The position numbers were made by a program, and so were the translations under genes. 64,000 bases of DNA. Origin: JAWLGZ01 sp041690635. Its GTDB lineage: Bacteria > Pseudomonadota > Gammaproteobacteria > Thiohalomonadales > Thiohalomonadaceae. The stretch spans positions 558,001 to 622,000 of the forward strand of contig JAWLGZ010000001.1 in assembly GCA_041690635.1 (NCBI GenBank). Direction: 5' to 3'. Shown here piece after piece: positions 26,955-35,032 of the stretch (positions are counted from its first letter, which is position 1; each line of letters begins with the position of its first letter). Below the pieces are notes generated by a model. That model did not search any database. It was given only the letters and a program-made list of their open reading frames with translations, and was not told the origin of the DNA.

Positions 26955-27815
26955 CTAGCCGTCGCCGAGCTGGAGCAGCAGACTCTCCCGCAGATCCTCG
27001 TACTCCTCGAACGGGATGTTCAGGCGATCGAGGATCTTCTCCCGGTTCCGCTCCCAGGCATGATCGACGCTCAACTCGCCACGAAAGGCGACCGAACGGA
27101 ACTCGCTGCTGACGTGTTCGGCCAGGTTCAGCACCGCCACCATCGTGATCACCTCATCCGCGTCGGCACCGTTCAGACCGCACACCTCATGGCAGTTGTG
27201 GTGATGGCGGATGGCCGTGCAGACCTCCTTCGGCAGGTTCCAGGAGCGGCTCACGTAGTAACCGACGGTGGCGTGGTTGGTCTGTAGCGCCTGCTCCTCG
27301 AATTCGGTCACCGACAGCTCCGACTGCTGGTAGGCACGGGCGAGCACCTCCTTGTAGTCGGGATTGCGCTGCATCAGCAGCGGAATCCCGCAGTCGTGAA
27401 ACAGCCCCAGGGTGTAGGCCACATCCGCCGGGATACCCGTATAGCGCTTGGCGACCGCTGCCGAGGTCGCCGCCACATCGCGGGCCGTGTCCCAGAACCT
27501 GTCCATCCGCTGACCGCCCACGCTGCCGCGCAGCGCCACTGTGGTAGCCAGGTTCAGCACGAACGGCAGACCCAGCAGCATCACCGCCGACGGAATGGAA
27601 CTAATCGGATTGCGCAGACCGAACGCCGGCGAATTGACCACCTTCAGCACCTCGCCCGCCAGGCTCACATCGCCTGAGATGATCCCGGTAATCCGATTGA
27701 AATCCGGATCGGACTTGGCCCGCTCCGCCTGCACCTGCTGCAGCGACTCAGGCATCGACGGCAGGGTGATCCCCTGCAACGGATCCTTGCTCCTTGCGGT
27801 TTGTTCTGAACTCAC
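26955..27815 (-). CDS. HDOD domain signalling protein
   Basis: A 286-residue single-domain HDOD protein. HDOD is a degenerate HD-type domain without phosphodiesterase activity that acts as a signalling or scaffolding module, often in chemotaxis, c-di-GMP or stress circuits. Seen here are TLPSMPESLQQVQ, ISGDVSLAGEVLKVVNSPAFG and the HD-like FHDCGIPLLMQ block. The GTG start at 27815 is chosen because GAGGAG lies six bases upstream. No fused output domain is present. Which circuit it serves cannot be told from context. Confidence 0.88.
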   Translation of the reverse strand: MSSEQTARSKDPLQGITLPSMPESLQQVQAERAKSDPDFNRITGIISGDVSLAGEVLKVVNSPAFGLRNPISSIPSAVMLLGLPFVLNLATTVALRGSVGGQRMDRFWDTARDVAATSAAVAKRYTGIPADVAYTLGLFHDCGIPLLMQRNPDYKEVLARAYQQSELSVTEFEEQALQTNHATVGYYVSRSWNLPKEVCTAIRHHHNCHEVCGLNGADADEVITMVAVLNLAEHVSSEFRSVAFRGELSVDHAWERNREKILDRLNIPFEEYEDLRESLLLQLGDG

Positions 27816-28022
27816 AATTTCTCCTCTGCCGGTCCGGTTCACGAGCGCCCCATCATACAAACCCCCTTCTGTTTGCCCAACCACAGGCAAATCAAGGAAA
27901 TTCCACAATCTCTTTGATCAACAGGAAAATGTGTCCAAATTGTTAAATAAATTTAGGAAGTTGCGAGCGAATCTTTTTGGCGTTCTAATCGGGCGCCACA
28001 TGGATAGAGCCCGGCCGCCGGA
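27816..28022. promoter_or_regulatory. Divergent AT-rich region between HDOD gene and lemA
   Basis: This 207-bp gap separates two divergent genes and contains an AT-rich run at about 27890-27965 (TTGTTAAATAAATTTAGG), unusual for this GC-rich sequence. It is the natural place for both promoters; no hexamer pair was clear enough to name. Confidence 0.4.
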
Positions 28023-28835
28023 ATGCAGCGAACAACCCACACAGCCCGTCACATCCTGCGCCCATTGAGGCTCGCACTCGCAGCGACCCTCTTCCTCTCC
28101 TTTTCCTGCTCGGGCGCAGTCGAGCCGGCCGCGGTTTCCGAAATCCTGAACACAGCACAGGGGAGTAGCGGAGAGATGCCCACATTTATCCGAATCATCA
28201 TTGCCGCCGTGGTACTGCTCGCAGTACCGGCCTTCATCTGGGGCTGGCTGCACAACAGCCTGGTCAACCGCGAAGAGCAGGTTCTGTCCGGTTGGGCCCA
28301 GGTGGAGAGCAACTATCAGCGCCGCGCGGACCTGATCCCGCGGCTGGTGGAATCGGTTTCCCGCTACACCAAACATGAGCGCGAGACACTGGCGGAGGTG
28401 ACCGGACAGCGGGGCGAGGCGCTCACCCAACTGGATCGGGCCACGGCCGATCTCGAAAAGGCGCGGCTCGAATCGGCCAAACTGATGGAGAGATACAGCG
28501 CCGCCCCACCCGCCGATGAGGCCGATCTCGCCGCCGTCAGCACCGCGCAGGAGCAGCTGAAAGGCAGCATGCTGCGGCTGTTCGGCCTGGTCGAGAACTA
28601 CCCCGGCCTGAAGGCCGGCGACCAGTTCCTCACCCTCCAGGCCCAGCTCGAAGGGACGGAGAACCGCATCAACGTGGCGCGTATGCGCTTCAACGAGGCG
28701 GTACGTGACTACAATCGGGCGCTGCGCACCTTGCCGTCGAATCTGGTGGCGCAAGCCGAGGGGTTCGAACGCAAGGCCTACTTCAAGGCCGACGAAGGGG
28801 CGGCCCAGTCGCGTGAGCTCGGGTTCAATGAGTAG
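28023..28835 (+). CDS. LemA family protein
   Basis: LemA proteins are membrane-anchored helical-bundle proteins of unclear molecular role. The core is plain: NSLVNREEQVLSGWAQVE, then NYQRRADLIPRLVESV, and the C-terminal ARMRFNEAVRDYNRALRTLPSN. There are two hydrophobic segments: a possible signal/lipoprotein segment (about residues 14-30) and the usual LemA membrane anchor (about 55-75, IIIAAVVLLAVPAFIWGW). If translation instead began at ATG 28176 only the anchor would remain, which is the more usual LemA form. The stop overlaps the TPM gene by 8 bp; lemA-TPM pairs are common. Confidence 0.9.
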   Translation: MQRTTHTARHILRPLRLALAATLFLSFSCSGAVEPAAVSEILNTAQGSSGEMPTFIRIIIAAVVLLAVPAFIWGWLHNSLVNREEQVLSGWAQVESNYQRRADLIPRLVESVSRYTKHERETLAEVTGQRGEALTQLDRATADLEKARLESAKLMERYSAAPPADEADLAAVSTAQEQLKGSMLRLFGLVENYPGLKAGDQFLTLQAQLEGTENRINVARMRFNEAVRDYNRALRTLPSNLVAQAEGFERKAYFKADEGAAQSRELGFNE

Positions 28836-30096
28836 GCCCGTATTTCTGGGTCTGCTCCTGCTGGCCGTGGTCGCCACCGGCTACCTATACCTCCGGCCCG
28901 GTGGCCTCGAACGGGTGCAGGACACCGCCGTCCTCATGTCCCCGGATCAGCAGAAGCAGCTCGACACCTACCACCGCTACCTGCTGCTCGACCATGACAT
29001 CGACTACCGGGTGATCACCGCCCGCAACACGGGCGACATCAACCGCTACGCCCTGCGTGCCTTCGAGAAGAGCGGCACCGGTTCCGCGAGCGACACCGGG
29101 CGCGGCCTGCTGCTGGTGATCGATCCGGAACAGAACCAGCTGCGGGTCGAGGTGAGCCAGTCACTGGAGGGGGTCTTTCCGGACGCCTTCGTGGCCTATC
29201 TGGAACAGCGCCAGATGATCCCGTTCTTCGCCGCCGGCCGGGTTGCAGACGGCATCCTCGCCACCACCGAGATGATCATCATCCGCGCCCAGAATACACA
29301 GGCGAACGCCGGCTTCGAAAGCGAGGCGTGGGCCGCCTTCGCCGACGGCGGCGGCGCCACCGCCGACGCCCGCCTCGGATCGGGACGCGACGATACCTTC
29401 CGGCACGGCGCCGACGTACGCGCGGGCGAAACACCCGAAGAGACCCTGAACGCCTACTTCGCCGCCCAGTCAGCCCGCAACGGCAGCCCAGAGCTGGATA
29501 TCTACACCCCGGAGACACGCACGTTCATGGCCGACTGGGTGGTCACCGCCGCGCAGATGGACAATCAGGTCAAGACCTTCCGCAACTGCCATGCCGAGCC
29601 CGCCCACATCAGCACGGACGGACAGTACGCAGTCATCCGTTACCCGCTGGAGGAACGCAAATGCTCCCCGTTCTTCCTCGCCCGCGGCGAGGACGGCCGC
29701 TGGCGGCTCGACCTCGCCACCATGAGCCACGCCATCCGCTTCGGCCGCACCAACGCCTGGCGCTTCTACAGCCGGCGCAACCCCTATCGCTTCGCCTTCG
29801 AGGATTGGGCATTCGACAACAGCGGTATCCCACGCAAGGTGCGCTGGGGGGTCTCCTTCACCACCGTGCCTGGCGGCGTCCGCGTCGACCGGGTCGATAT
29901 CGGCTCACCGGCAGAACAATTCGGCCTGCACGCAAACGACTACCTGCTTACCTGGAACAGCGAACCGATTCAGGACCACCGCCACCTCTCCCGGCTGCTC
30001 TCCAGAATCGATCCCGGCGAGAAGGTCACGATCCATCTGGAGCGCGCAGGCGAAAAAATGGTGCTGTCGGGCAAGGCACCTCCGCGGCCGGAGTGA
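28828..30096 (+). CDS. TPM domain protein with C-terminal PDZ domain
   Basis: A 422-residue protein: N-terminal membrane segment (about 5-22), TPM domain (about 28-155, with VQDTAVLMSPDQQKQLDTY and SDTGRGLLLVIDPEQNQLRVEV), a middle region resembling an NTF2-like fold (about 200-310), and a PDZ domain (about 335-415, VRVDRVDIGSPAEQFGLHANDYLL). TPM domains in other proteins act in photosystem repair (TLP18.3) or as phosphatases. The combination with PDZ suggests a membrane-tethered protein-quality or scaffold role together with LemA. Start ATG 28828 overlaps the lemA stop. Confidence 0.82.
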   Translation: MSRPVFLGLLLLAVVATGYLYLRPGGLERVQDTAVLMSPDQQKQLDTYHRYLLLDHDIDYRVITARNTGDINRYALRAFEKSGTGSASDTGRGLLLVIDPEQNQLRVEVSQSLEGVFPDAFVAYLEQRQMIPFFAAGRVADGILATTEMIIIRAQNTQANAGFESEAWAAFADGGGATADARLGSGRDDTFRHGADVRAGETPEETLNAYFAAQSARNGSPELDIYTPETRTFMADWVVTAAQMDNQVKTFRNCHAEPAHISTDGQYAVIRYPLEERKCSPFFLARGEDGRWRLDLATMSHAIRFGRTNAWRFYSRRNPYRFAFEDWAFDNSGIPRKVRWGVSFTTVPGGVRVDRVDIGSPAEQFGLHANDYLLTWNSEPIQDHRHLSRLLSRIDPGEKVTIHLERAGEKMVLSGKAPPRPE

Positions 30097-30116
30097 AATT
30101 TATCAGGAAAGAAAAA

Positions 30117-30152
30117 CCGGCCACTTTCGATGTTCTCTCGAGGAGTGGCCGG
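30117..30152 (+). terminator. Hairpin after the lemA-TPM operon
   Basis: CCGGCCACT and AGTGGCCGG form a perfect 9-bp stem around an 18-base loop, 21 bp past the TPM stop. No T-run follows, so it is either a factor-dependent terminator or the left edge of the accessory stretch. Confidence 0.45.
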
Positions 30153-30258
30153 CATTTGAGGCCCACAGACTCGCTGGAGAGTGTCTGCATTCGGCCAAGA
30201 ACGGTCAGTTGATCGACATGGACGGGCGGCTACTTTCCGCCCCAAAGCAGAAGTTTCA

Positions 30259-31068
30259 ATGACCAAGAGAGCAGAACCATCCGGAGGTTCGACTGGGCGC
30301 GCCGGGAACCATCACGGGATACGGCCAGAAAAATCCCGTGTCACCGCAAAGTGGCGGACCCTTGCTTTCTCCCTTCGATCCGCTGACTCCGTGATCGATA
30401 TCCGCGTGGCGCTCCATCAATCCATTGGTGCGCAACGGGATGATGGCACGGTCTCCACTATTCTTTTGGGTGTGGGAAGAATCAAGACCTACAAAGAAAT
30501 GCGTTTTGCGACCGTGGTCCTCGATTCGGGAGAGGCCGTGATGCTCTCCGTGTCGCAAGAGGGGATTGCTATATTCAAAATGCGCTTTAGAGGGCTATTG
30601 CCAGGCCCGAAAATCGGGGAATGGCCCCCAAATGACCTCGATCGCTTCCTCGCGAAATTTGGTAGACACTCTGAGCAGGGCTCCCCATTCCGCGCCACGG
30701 CCGAGTTCCTTGCAAGCTTTCCAGATGTTCGCTCCCTACAGCGGTACATCGTCGGTAAATCCAACCATGACGGCGAACCGAAAAGCGGGCCGCATACAGA
30801 GCTGGGCGCTGGCGGCGAGAAGCGGAGCGCGTTCATCATTATGGGATACCCAGTACCTCCTTCTTCTCTGCCGAAGCCGCTGACCGAGACCGACGAACTG
30901 AGGGTTTTTGCCTTAGCCGGAGAATACGAGGACAGGTTCGGCCACCCTGCCCCGACTTACGAGGTCCACGACTCGCTCTCGCTGGAGAAGTTTGTGGCAA
31001 AGGTGAGTTCGGCTCTGGAGAGAGGTAAACCTGTTCCCGAATGGACCCCGCCGAAGCGAAGACCTTGA
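30259..31068 (+). CDS. Hypothetical protein, accessory region
   Basis: A 269-residue protein that I do not recognise. Its N-terminal 30 residues are basic and low in complexity; a beta-rich region follows (STILLGVGRIKTYKEMRFATVVLDSGEAVMLSV in two pieces) and a C-terminal helix (LEKFVAKVSSALERGKPVPEW). It has no signal peptide or membrane segment. ATG 30259 is chosen over codons near 30181 because the sequence between 30097 and 30258 looks non-coding and includes a hairpin. Base composition is less GC-rich than in the neighbours, suggesting acquisition. Confidence 0.5.
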   Translation: MTKRAEPSGGSTGRAGNHHGIRPEKSRVTAKWRTLAFSLRSADSVIDIRVALHQSIGAQRDDGTVSTILLGVGRIKTYKEMRFATVVLDSGEAVMLSVSQEGIAIFKMRFRGLLPGPKIGEWPPNDLDRFLAKFGRHSEQGSPFRATAEFLASFPDVRSLQRYIVGKSNHDGEPKSGPHTELGAGGEKRSAFIIMGYPVPPSSLPKPLTETDELRVFALAGEYEDRFGHPAPTYEVHDSLSLEKFVAKVSSALERGKPVPEWTPPKRRP

Positions 31069-31219
31069 GCCCCAGCGTTAAACGGTTTCCTCACAGGCCC
31101 TTTGGGATGGGGGGGCGATGGGCCCTGGCAAGATCATGCAGTGCCGACACTCGGACCCAGAGCCGCATTGCCTCACTGCCTCATCGCGCGGGCGCTCGCC
31201 CGTGATTTCCATGTTTTGA

Positions 31220-32275
31220 TTAAGGAACCAGAAGATTACCATTTCTGATAGCGCCTGTGGCGGTCGCGAGAGCCTTTGTTTCACTTCCCATACGCACACC
31301 ATCCGGTGATCCATAGAATTCGTTAATCTGCCAAAGCAGCACGGCTAACTCGTAATTTCCGTCTGTATCCGCTGCTTGTGCATAAGATGTGATTGCTACC
31401 AGTACAGAGGCGGGCGCCAGAACTCGTTCCTGACCAATTGCCATCTCCAAGTCGATTCCCCAATGCTTTGACTCCGGAAATGCTAGAAGTGTAGCTCTGT
31501 ATAGTTGGGGATTGTTCAAGGCGTCGCGGCTCTCGACGATTGCCCACGGCCAAATCCGTTGAGATGGCAAACCGGGGCCGATCGGTAGCATCCACTCAGG
31601 AAACTGAAACCCTGTGCGACCATCATCACGAATGTTTTGTTTGCTCGCAATGTCAACCAGTTCAAATAGCTTAGACCGGGTTTCCTCGTGGGTAGAAAGA
31701 ATGCGCGCGTAGAGAAGTGCGAGCAAAAACGGCTTGAGATTCGGGTCCCAATATCCAAGAGGAGTCCACTCAACCGATGCCACGCCAGTGCATGTGAGGG
31801 GTTGGTACTCCATGTGCAGATTGACGCGCATCACTTCAATTGGCGCATCGAGTTCAAGTGGCGCCAGCTCGGCTGGACTCTCTCTGTCAACCATGTTGGG
31901 TTCTGTATTTTGCAGATAATCCTCGTATGGATTAGAAACACCTATAGCCTCTGCCGCTTCCTCAAAAAGATGCTTGAAAGATAATTTTGCCCCGTAGCTT
32001 GCTGCGGGACTGTTCAGTTCGGGATCTGTTATTTCATGCTTGACCTGGCTCAGAGATATCCCATTTGCGTGCGCAAGCACCATATCAGTAAGCAAACTCT
32101 TCTGCAGTTTAACTACAGCGCGTACATCGTCATTATTTATGGCGCCCCCGCTTTCGTGGATGTGTTTATAAGCGGTATTCGCAACGGAAATGAGCTGCTT
32201 GGTGCGTTCGCTAATATTTCGGCGGCACCGTTCCGCCGCCGCCGTCCCCATTTTCTGCTTGATTCGCTCAAACAT
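31220..32275 (-). CDS. Hypothetical protein, accessory region
   Basis: A 351-residue soluble protein with no family I can name. It begins with a helical, charged region (MFERIKQKMGTAAAERCRRNIS) and has a C-terminal half rich in aromatic and aliphatic residues (PSQRIWPWAIVESRDALNNPQLYRA split over two helices). No signal peptide or membrane span is visible. Codon use is clearly more AT-rich than in the flanking housekeeping genes, and there is no ribosome site before ATG 32275. It is oriented opposite to the previous gene and alone on its strand. Confidence 0.55.
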   Translation of the reverse strand: MFERIKQKMGTAAAERCRRNISERTKQLISVANTAYKHIHESGGAINNDDVRAVVKLQKSLLTDMVLAHANGISLSQVKHEITDPELNSPAASYGAKLSFKHLFEEAAEAIGVSNPYEDYLQNTEPNMVDRESPAELAPLELDAPIEVMRVNLHMEYQPLTCTGVASVEWTPLGYWDPNLKPFLLALLYARILSTHEETRSKLFELVDIASKQNIRDDGRTGFQFPEWMLPIGPGLPSQRIWPWAIVESRDALNNPQLYRATLLAFPESKHWGIDLEMAIGQERVLAPASVLVAITSYAQAADTDGNYELAVLLWQINEFYGSPDGVRMGSETKALATATGAIRNGNLLVP

Positions 32276-32553
32276 ATAAATGCACTAACGAAGTGCGGTA
32301 TGCTGATACCGCAAAAGCTAGCAAGCTAATTTTTTTGTACCATTAATCTCTCTTATGTAACGGTGGCAAATTATTGGGTGTGCTTAGATGCGTAGGCAGC
32401 GGATATTGACCAAGTCACCATATAGGGCCGGGCCATGGCCGGGCACAGATATCAAAGGCGCCGTACTAACAATTTGGGAGCGTGTCACCCCCGCCCAGTG
32501 GATAAACCTGCTACGTTTTTCGCTCTGTTTTGCCTCAAGGGGGCTTCGGGTCA
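32276..32553. other. Intergenic stretch in accessory region
   Basis: No credible gene. AT-rich near 32280-32370, where a promoter for the 31220-32275 gene would lie, and containing small palindromes such as GGTATGCTGATACC (32295-32308) and CCGGGCCATGGCCGG. Nothing else seen. Confidence 0.4.
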
Positions 32554-33171
32554 TTAATCGTCAACCCGCCTCGTTCCACGGCTGATATCGCTTATGCTCT
32601 CGAACGGCGGCCATACATTCCACAGGATTGAGGGGCCTCGCCCCTCCACATCGGCGTCTTGAACGTATATGAGTATGCGAGGGTCCGAGCGCGGTGCAAC
32701 GACCTCAAGGACAACTCCGCTGCTGAACCTCAATCGTTCATTGCCCAGCATGGAAACCCTCTCCGCAATCGAGGCGCCAAGCAGCTCTTGGACATCGAAC
32801 GATGGCAGCGGAAGTTCACGAGATGTACCACCGGGAAGTATCAGTCGCACCTTCAGGTCTAGCGGCTCCACCACTTCGGAAGGCGGCAGGCTTACAATTC
32901 CCTCTTGGGCGACGATATTCAAACCATCGCTTTGCCCGACGAAGCCAATGGAGACACCACGGCGGGTCACGTCCACCCTTCGCACCAGTTTCCCGTCTGC
33001 TAGGGGGTGGGGCTCAACGAAAACTGCGTTATCCCAAATCGGTTCAGGTCCGGGAACCTCGCGCCGATGGTCCCGATCCCGATCGGATGCCACGGCAACA
33101 CTGGACAGGGCGACCAATATGATTAGGAGATAGGAAATTGGTTTTGTCGTTACGATGCGTCCGCGCTTCAT
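32554..33171 (-). CDS. Hypothetical exported protein
   Basis: A 205-residue protein with a signal peptide (ISYLLIILVALSSVAVAS) followed by a charged SDRDRDHRREVPGPEP segment. The body contains beta-strand-like stretches (GVSIGFVGQSDGLNIVAQEG). The start ATG 33171 follows AAGGAGG at ideal spacing; a GTG one codon earlier is less likely. I do not recognise a family. It probably acts in the periplasm. It is separated from its neighbours by 278 and 512 bp of non-coding DNA. Confidence 0.6.
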   Translation of the reverse strand: MKRGRIVTTKPISYLLIILVALSSVAVASDRDRDHRREVPGPEPIWDNAVFVEPHPLADGKLVRRVDVTRRGVSIGFVGQSDGLNIVAQEGIVSLPPSEVVEPLDLKVRLILPGGTSRELPLPSFDVQELLGASIAERVSMLGNERLRFSSGVVLEVVAPRSDPRILIYVQDADVEGRGPSILWNVWPPFESISDISRGTRRVDD

Positions 33172-33683
33172 CACACCCTCCTTGGTCTAACAATGTGGGT
33201 AGAAGAAGAATAGCTGTGAGCTTTTCAATCGGCGACACGGACGAAGAGCGAGACTTCCGCGCGTTAAAAAACGGGAGCAAACGGGATAAAAAGCGTTGGA
33301 CTGGGCGAAAAAAGGGCCAACACGAGCAGTGTGGCGAACGACAGGCGGGAATCGGCTACCTAACGGACACTCGGTTCGAATAGCCCCATTGACCGCCTTG
33401 GGTCGCAAGCAGACGGCCCGCCTCCTTCTTCCACTGCGCACACCGCTTTGGAGAGCGCGAGCCTTGGCGGGTTACCGCTCCCGGGCTACCATAGCTCTGT
33501 CCCACTCCTTTCCCCACACTGCCGGAGGCTCGATGGACCTTGTCATCAGCGCCGGCCTGCATCGCCGCTAGGCCGCTTTTGGCGGTCGGGCTGCAGGCGG
33601 CCCATCTCAACGTTTGATTTCCGTTACGGACGTGGCGGCGTGTTCGCACGCCGGTCGCAATCCTGTTGAGAGGATGACTACCC
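33172..33683. other. Long intergenic stretch before rsgA
   Basis: No gene I can support in these 512 bp; short open frames on both strands lack ribosome sites and family features. An A-rich patch (33265-33320) and a small GCCGCTTTTGGCGGTCGGGCTGCAG-type palindromic sequence (about 33571-33600) are the only notable points. Confidence 0.4.
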
Positions 33684-34745
33684 ATGGCTATCGATTTTTC
33701 CGCACTTCAGCCGCTCGGCTGGAGTAATGCGTTTTCCACCCAACTCTCCCTTGAGCAACTCGAGTCGTCGCGCGCGGCGCGGGTGACCGGCGTCGAGCGC
33801 GGGCGTCTGGCTGTCGACGCGGGGGAGGGTCCGTTCCGGGTCACCCTGGCCGGACGGTTTCTGCATGAACAGCGGGCGCCCGATGCTCTGCCCACGGTGG
33901 GCGACTGGGTACTGCTGGAGCGGGACGCGTCCGTGGTGACCGAGCGGTTGCAACGGCGCACGCTGATCGCCCGGCGCATGGCGGGCGGGACCGAGTCCCA
34001 GGCCATCGCCGCGAATATCGACGTGATGGTGATCGTCGGTGGGCTCGACGGGGAGTTCAATCTGCACCGCATCGAGCGATATCTGGTCGTTGCGGCGCAG
34101 GCCAACGTGATTCCGCTGGTGGTGCTGACCAAGGCCGATTGCGTCGGTGACCCGGCGTCGTTCGTGGCCCGGGTGCAGGGGCGCCTGACAGACGGTGAGG
34201 CGATGGCGGTCAATGCTCTGGTGGACCCGCTCGGAGAACGGCTCAAACCCTGGTTGGGAGTCGGGACCACGGCGGTGGTTGTCGGCTCGTCCGGGGTCGG
34301 AAAATCGACGCTGGTCAACACTCTCTGCGGCGTGCCGCTGCAGGCCACCCAGGCGGTCGGACACGAGGCCAAGGGCCGGCACACCACCACCTTGCGATCG
34401 CTGATCCGGCTGCCGGGTGGTGCCTGCATCATCGATGTGCCCGGCATGCGCGAGGTGGGTCTGGCACCGGCCGCCGGGGCAGTTGACCGGCAGTTCCGGG
34501 GCATCGCCGAACTCGCTCAAGGCTGCCGCTTCGGTGACTGCCGCCATCAACAGGAACCCGGCTGTGCCGTGCGTTCGGCGGTGGAACGGGGCGAGGTCGA
34601 TCCGGACGAGTGGTCGCACTATCTCAAGCTGATGGCGGAAGAGCGGCACCATGTTGCGGAGCATGTTCGCCGCCAGCGCGAGCGGGTCTTCGGCCGGGTG
34701 GTGCGCGAGGTCAAGGCGATCAAGCGAAGGGAGGGCCGGAGTTAA
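33684..34745 (+). CDS. rsgA: Ribosome small-subunit GTPase RsgA
   Basis: RsgA (YjeQ) is a circularly permuted GTPase that checks late 30S maturation and releases RbfA. The 353 residues show an OB-fold (about 35-110), permuted G motifs in the order G4 (VVLTKADC), G1 (VVGSSGVGKSTLVN) and G3 (IIDVPGMREVG), and a C-terminal zinc knuckle with C-x-F-x-x-C-x-H-x-x-x-x-x-x-C (CRFGDCRHQQEPGC). An LGW motif opens the N-terminus. It stands alone, closed by its own terminator. Confidence 0.95.
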   Translation: MAIDFSALQPLGWSNAFSTQLSLEQLESSRAARVTGVERGRLAVDAGEGPFRVTLAGRFLHEQRAPDALPTVGDWVLLERDASVVTERLQRRTLIARRMAGGTESQAIAANIDVMVIVGGLDGEFNLHRIERYLVVAAQANVIPLVVLTKADCVGDPASFVARVQGRLTDGEAMAVNALVDPLGERLKPWLGVGTTAVVVGSSGVGKSTLVNTLCGVPLQATQAVGHEAKGRHTTTLRSLIRLPGGACIIDVPGMREVGLAPAAGAVDRQFRGIAELAQGCRFGDCRHQQEPGCAVRSAVERGEVDPDEWSHYLKLMAEERHHVAEHVRRQRERVFGRVVREVKAIKRREGRS

Positions 34746-34757
34746 CCGGATGGAAGT

Positions 34758-34786
34758 CCGGGGCTGTGTTCGCAGCCCCGGTTTTC
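34758..34786 (+). terminator. Rho-independent terminator of rsgA
   Basis: CCGGGGCTG and CAGCCCCGG form a perfect 9-bp stem with loop TGTTCG, followed at once by TTTTCTGT. It begins 12 bp after the rsgA stop. Confidence 0.9.
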
Positions 34787-34866
34787 TGTATTCGAGAGCC
34801 TTTTGACACCCTGGGTGTGGACACCGCGTTGGACAGGCGACGCGGCCGTTTTGGCGGGTAGGCGCG

Positions 34867-34989
34867 CTACTCCTCGATATCCAATCCGGGCATCACCCCA
34901 TCCCTTACCTCGAAGGCGCTGAACTCCTCCTGATTGAGGCTGCCACCCTGGTCGACATCCGCGGTCTGGAACTGACGACGCAGGAGATC
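34867..34989 (-). pseudogene. Remnant of an EF-hand protein gene (C-terminal fragment)
   Basis: The minus strand encodes about 40 residues ending at a TAG at 34867-34869. They contain one good EF-hand loop (ADVDQGGSLNQEEFSAFE: Asp at 1 and 3, Gly at 6, Glu at 12). An in-frame stop lies eight codons upstream with no start codon between, and the other frames upstream show no continuation. This is best read as the tail of a lost calcium-binding protein gene, cut near the clc promoter. Too short to be a complete EF-hand protein. Confidence 0.6.
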
Positions 34990-35032
34990 CGAGCGCGGCC
35001 GAATGCCCCCACGTCAGGCATAATTCGGCCCT

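Noticed and set aside
27918..28877. Minus-strand open frame of about 320 codons over lemA
   Set aside because: LemA on the plus strand is conserved and co-oriented with its TPM partner; the antisense frame runs through the AT-rich promoter gap.
30117..30152. Hairpin as a site-specific attachment site
   Set aside because: No direct repeat of it was found at the right side of the accessory block and no integrase gene is present.
33296..33571. Small plus-strand open frame before rsgA
   Set aside because: No ribosome site, no hydrophobic or domain pattern, and Arg/Ser-rich composition typical of chance frames.
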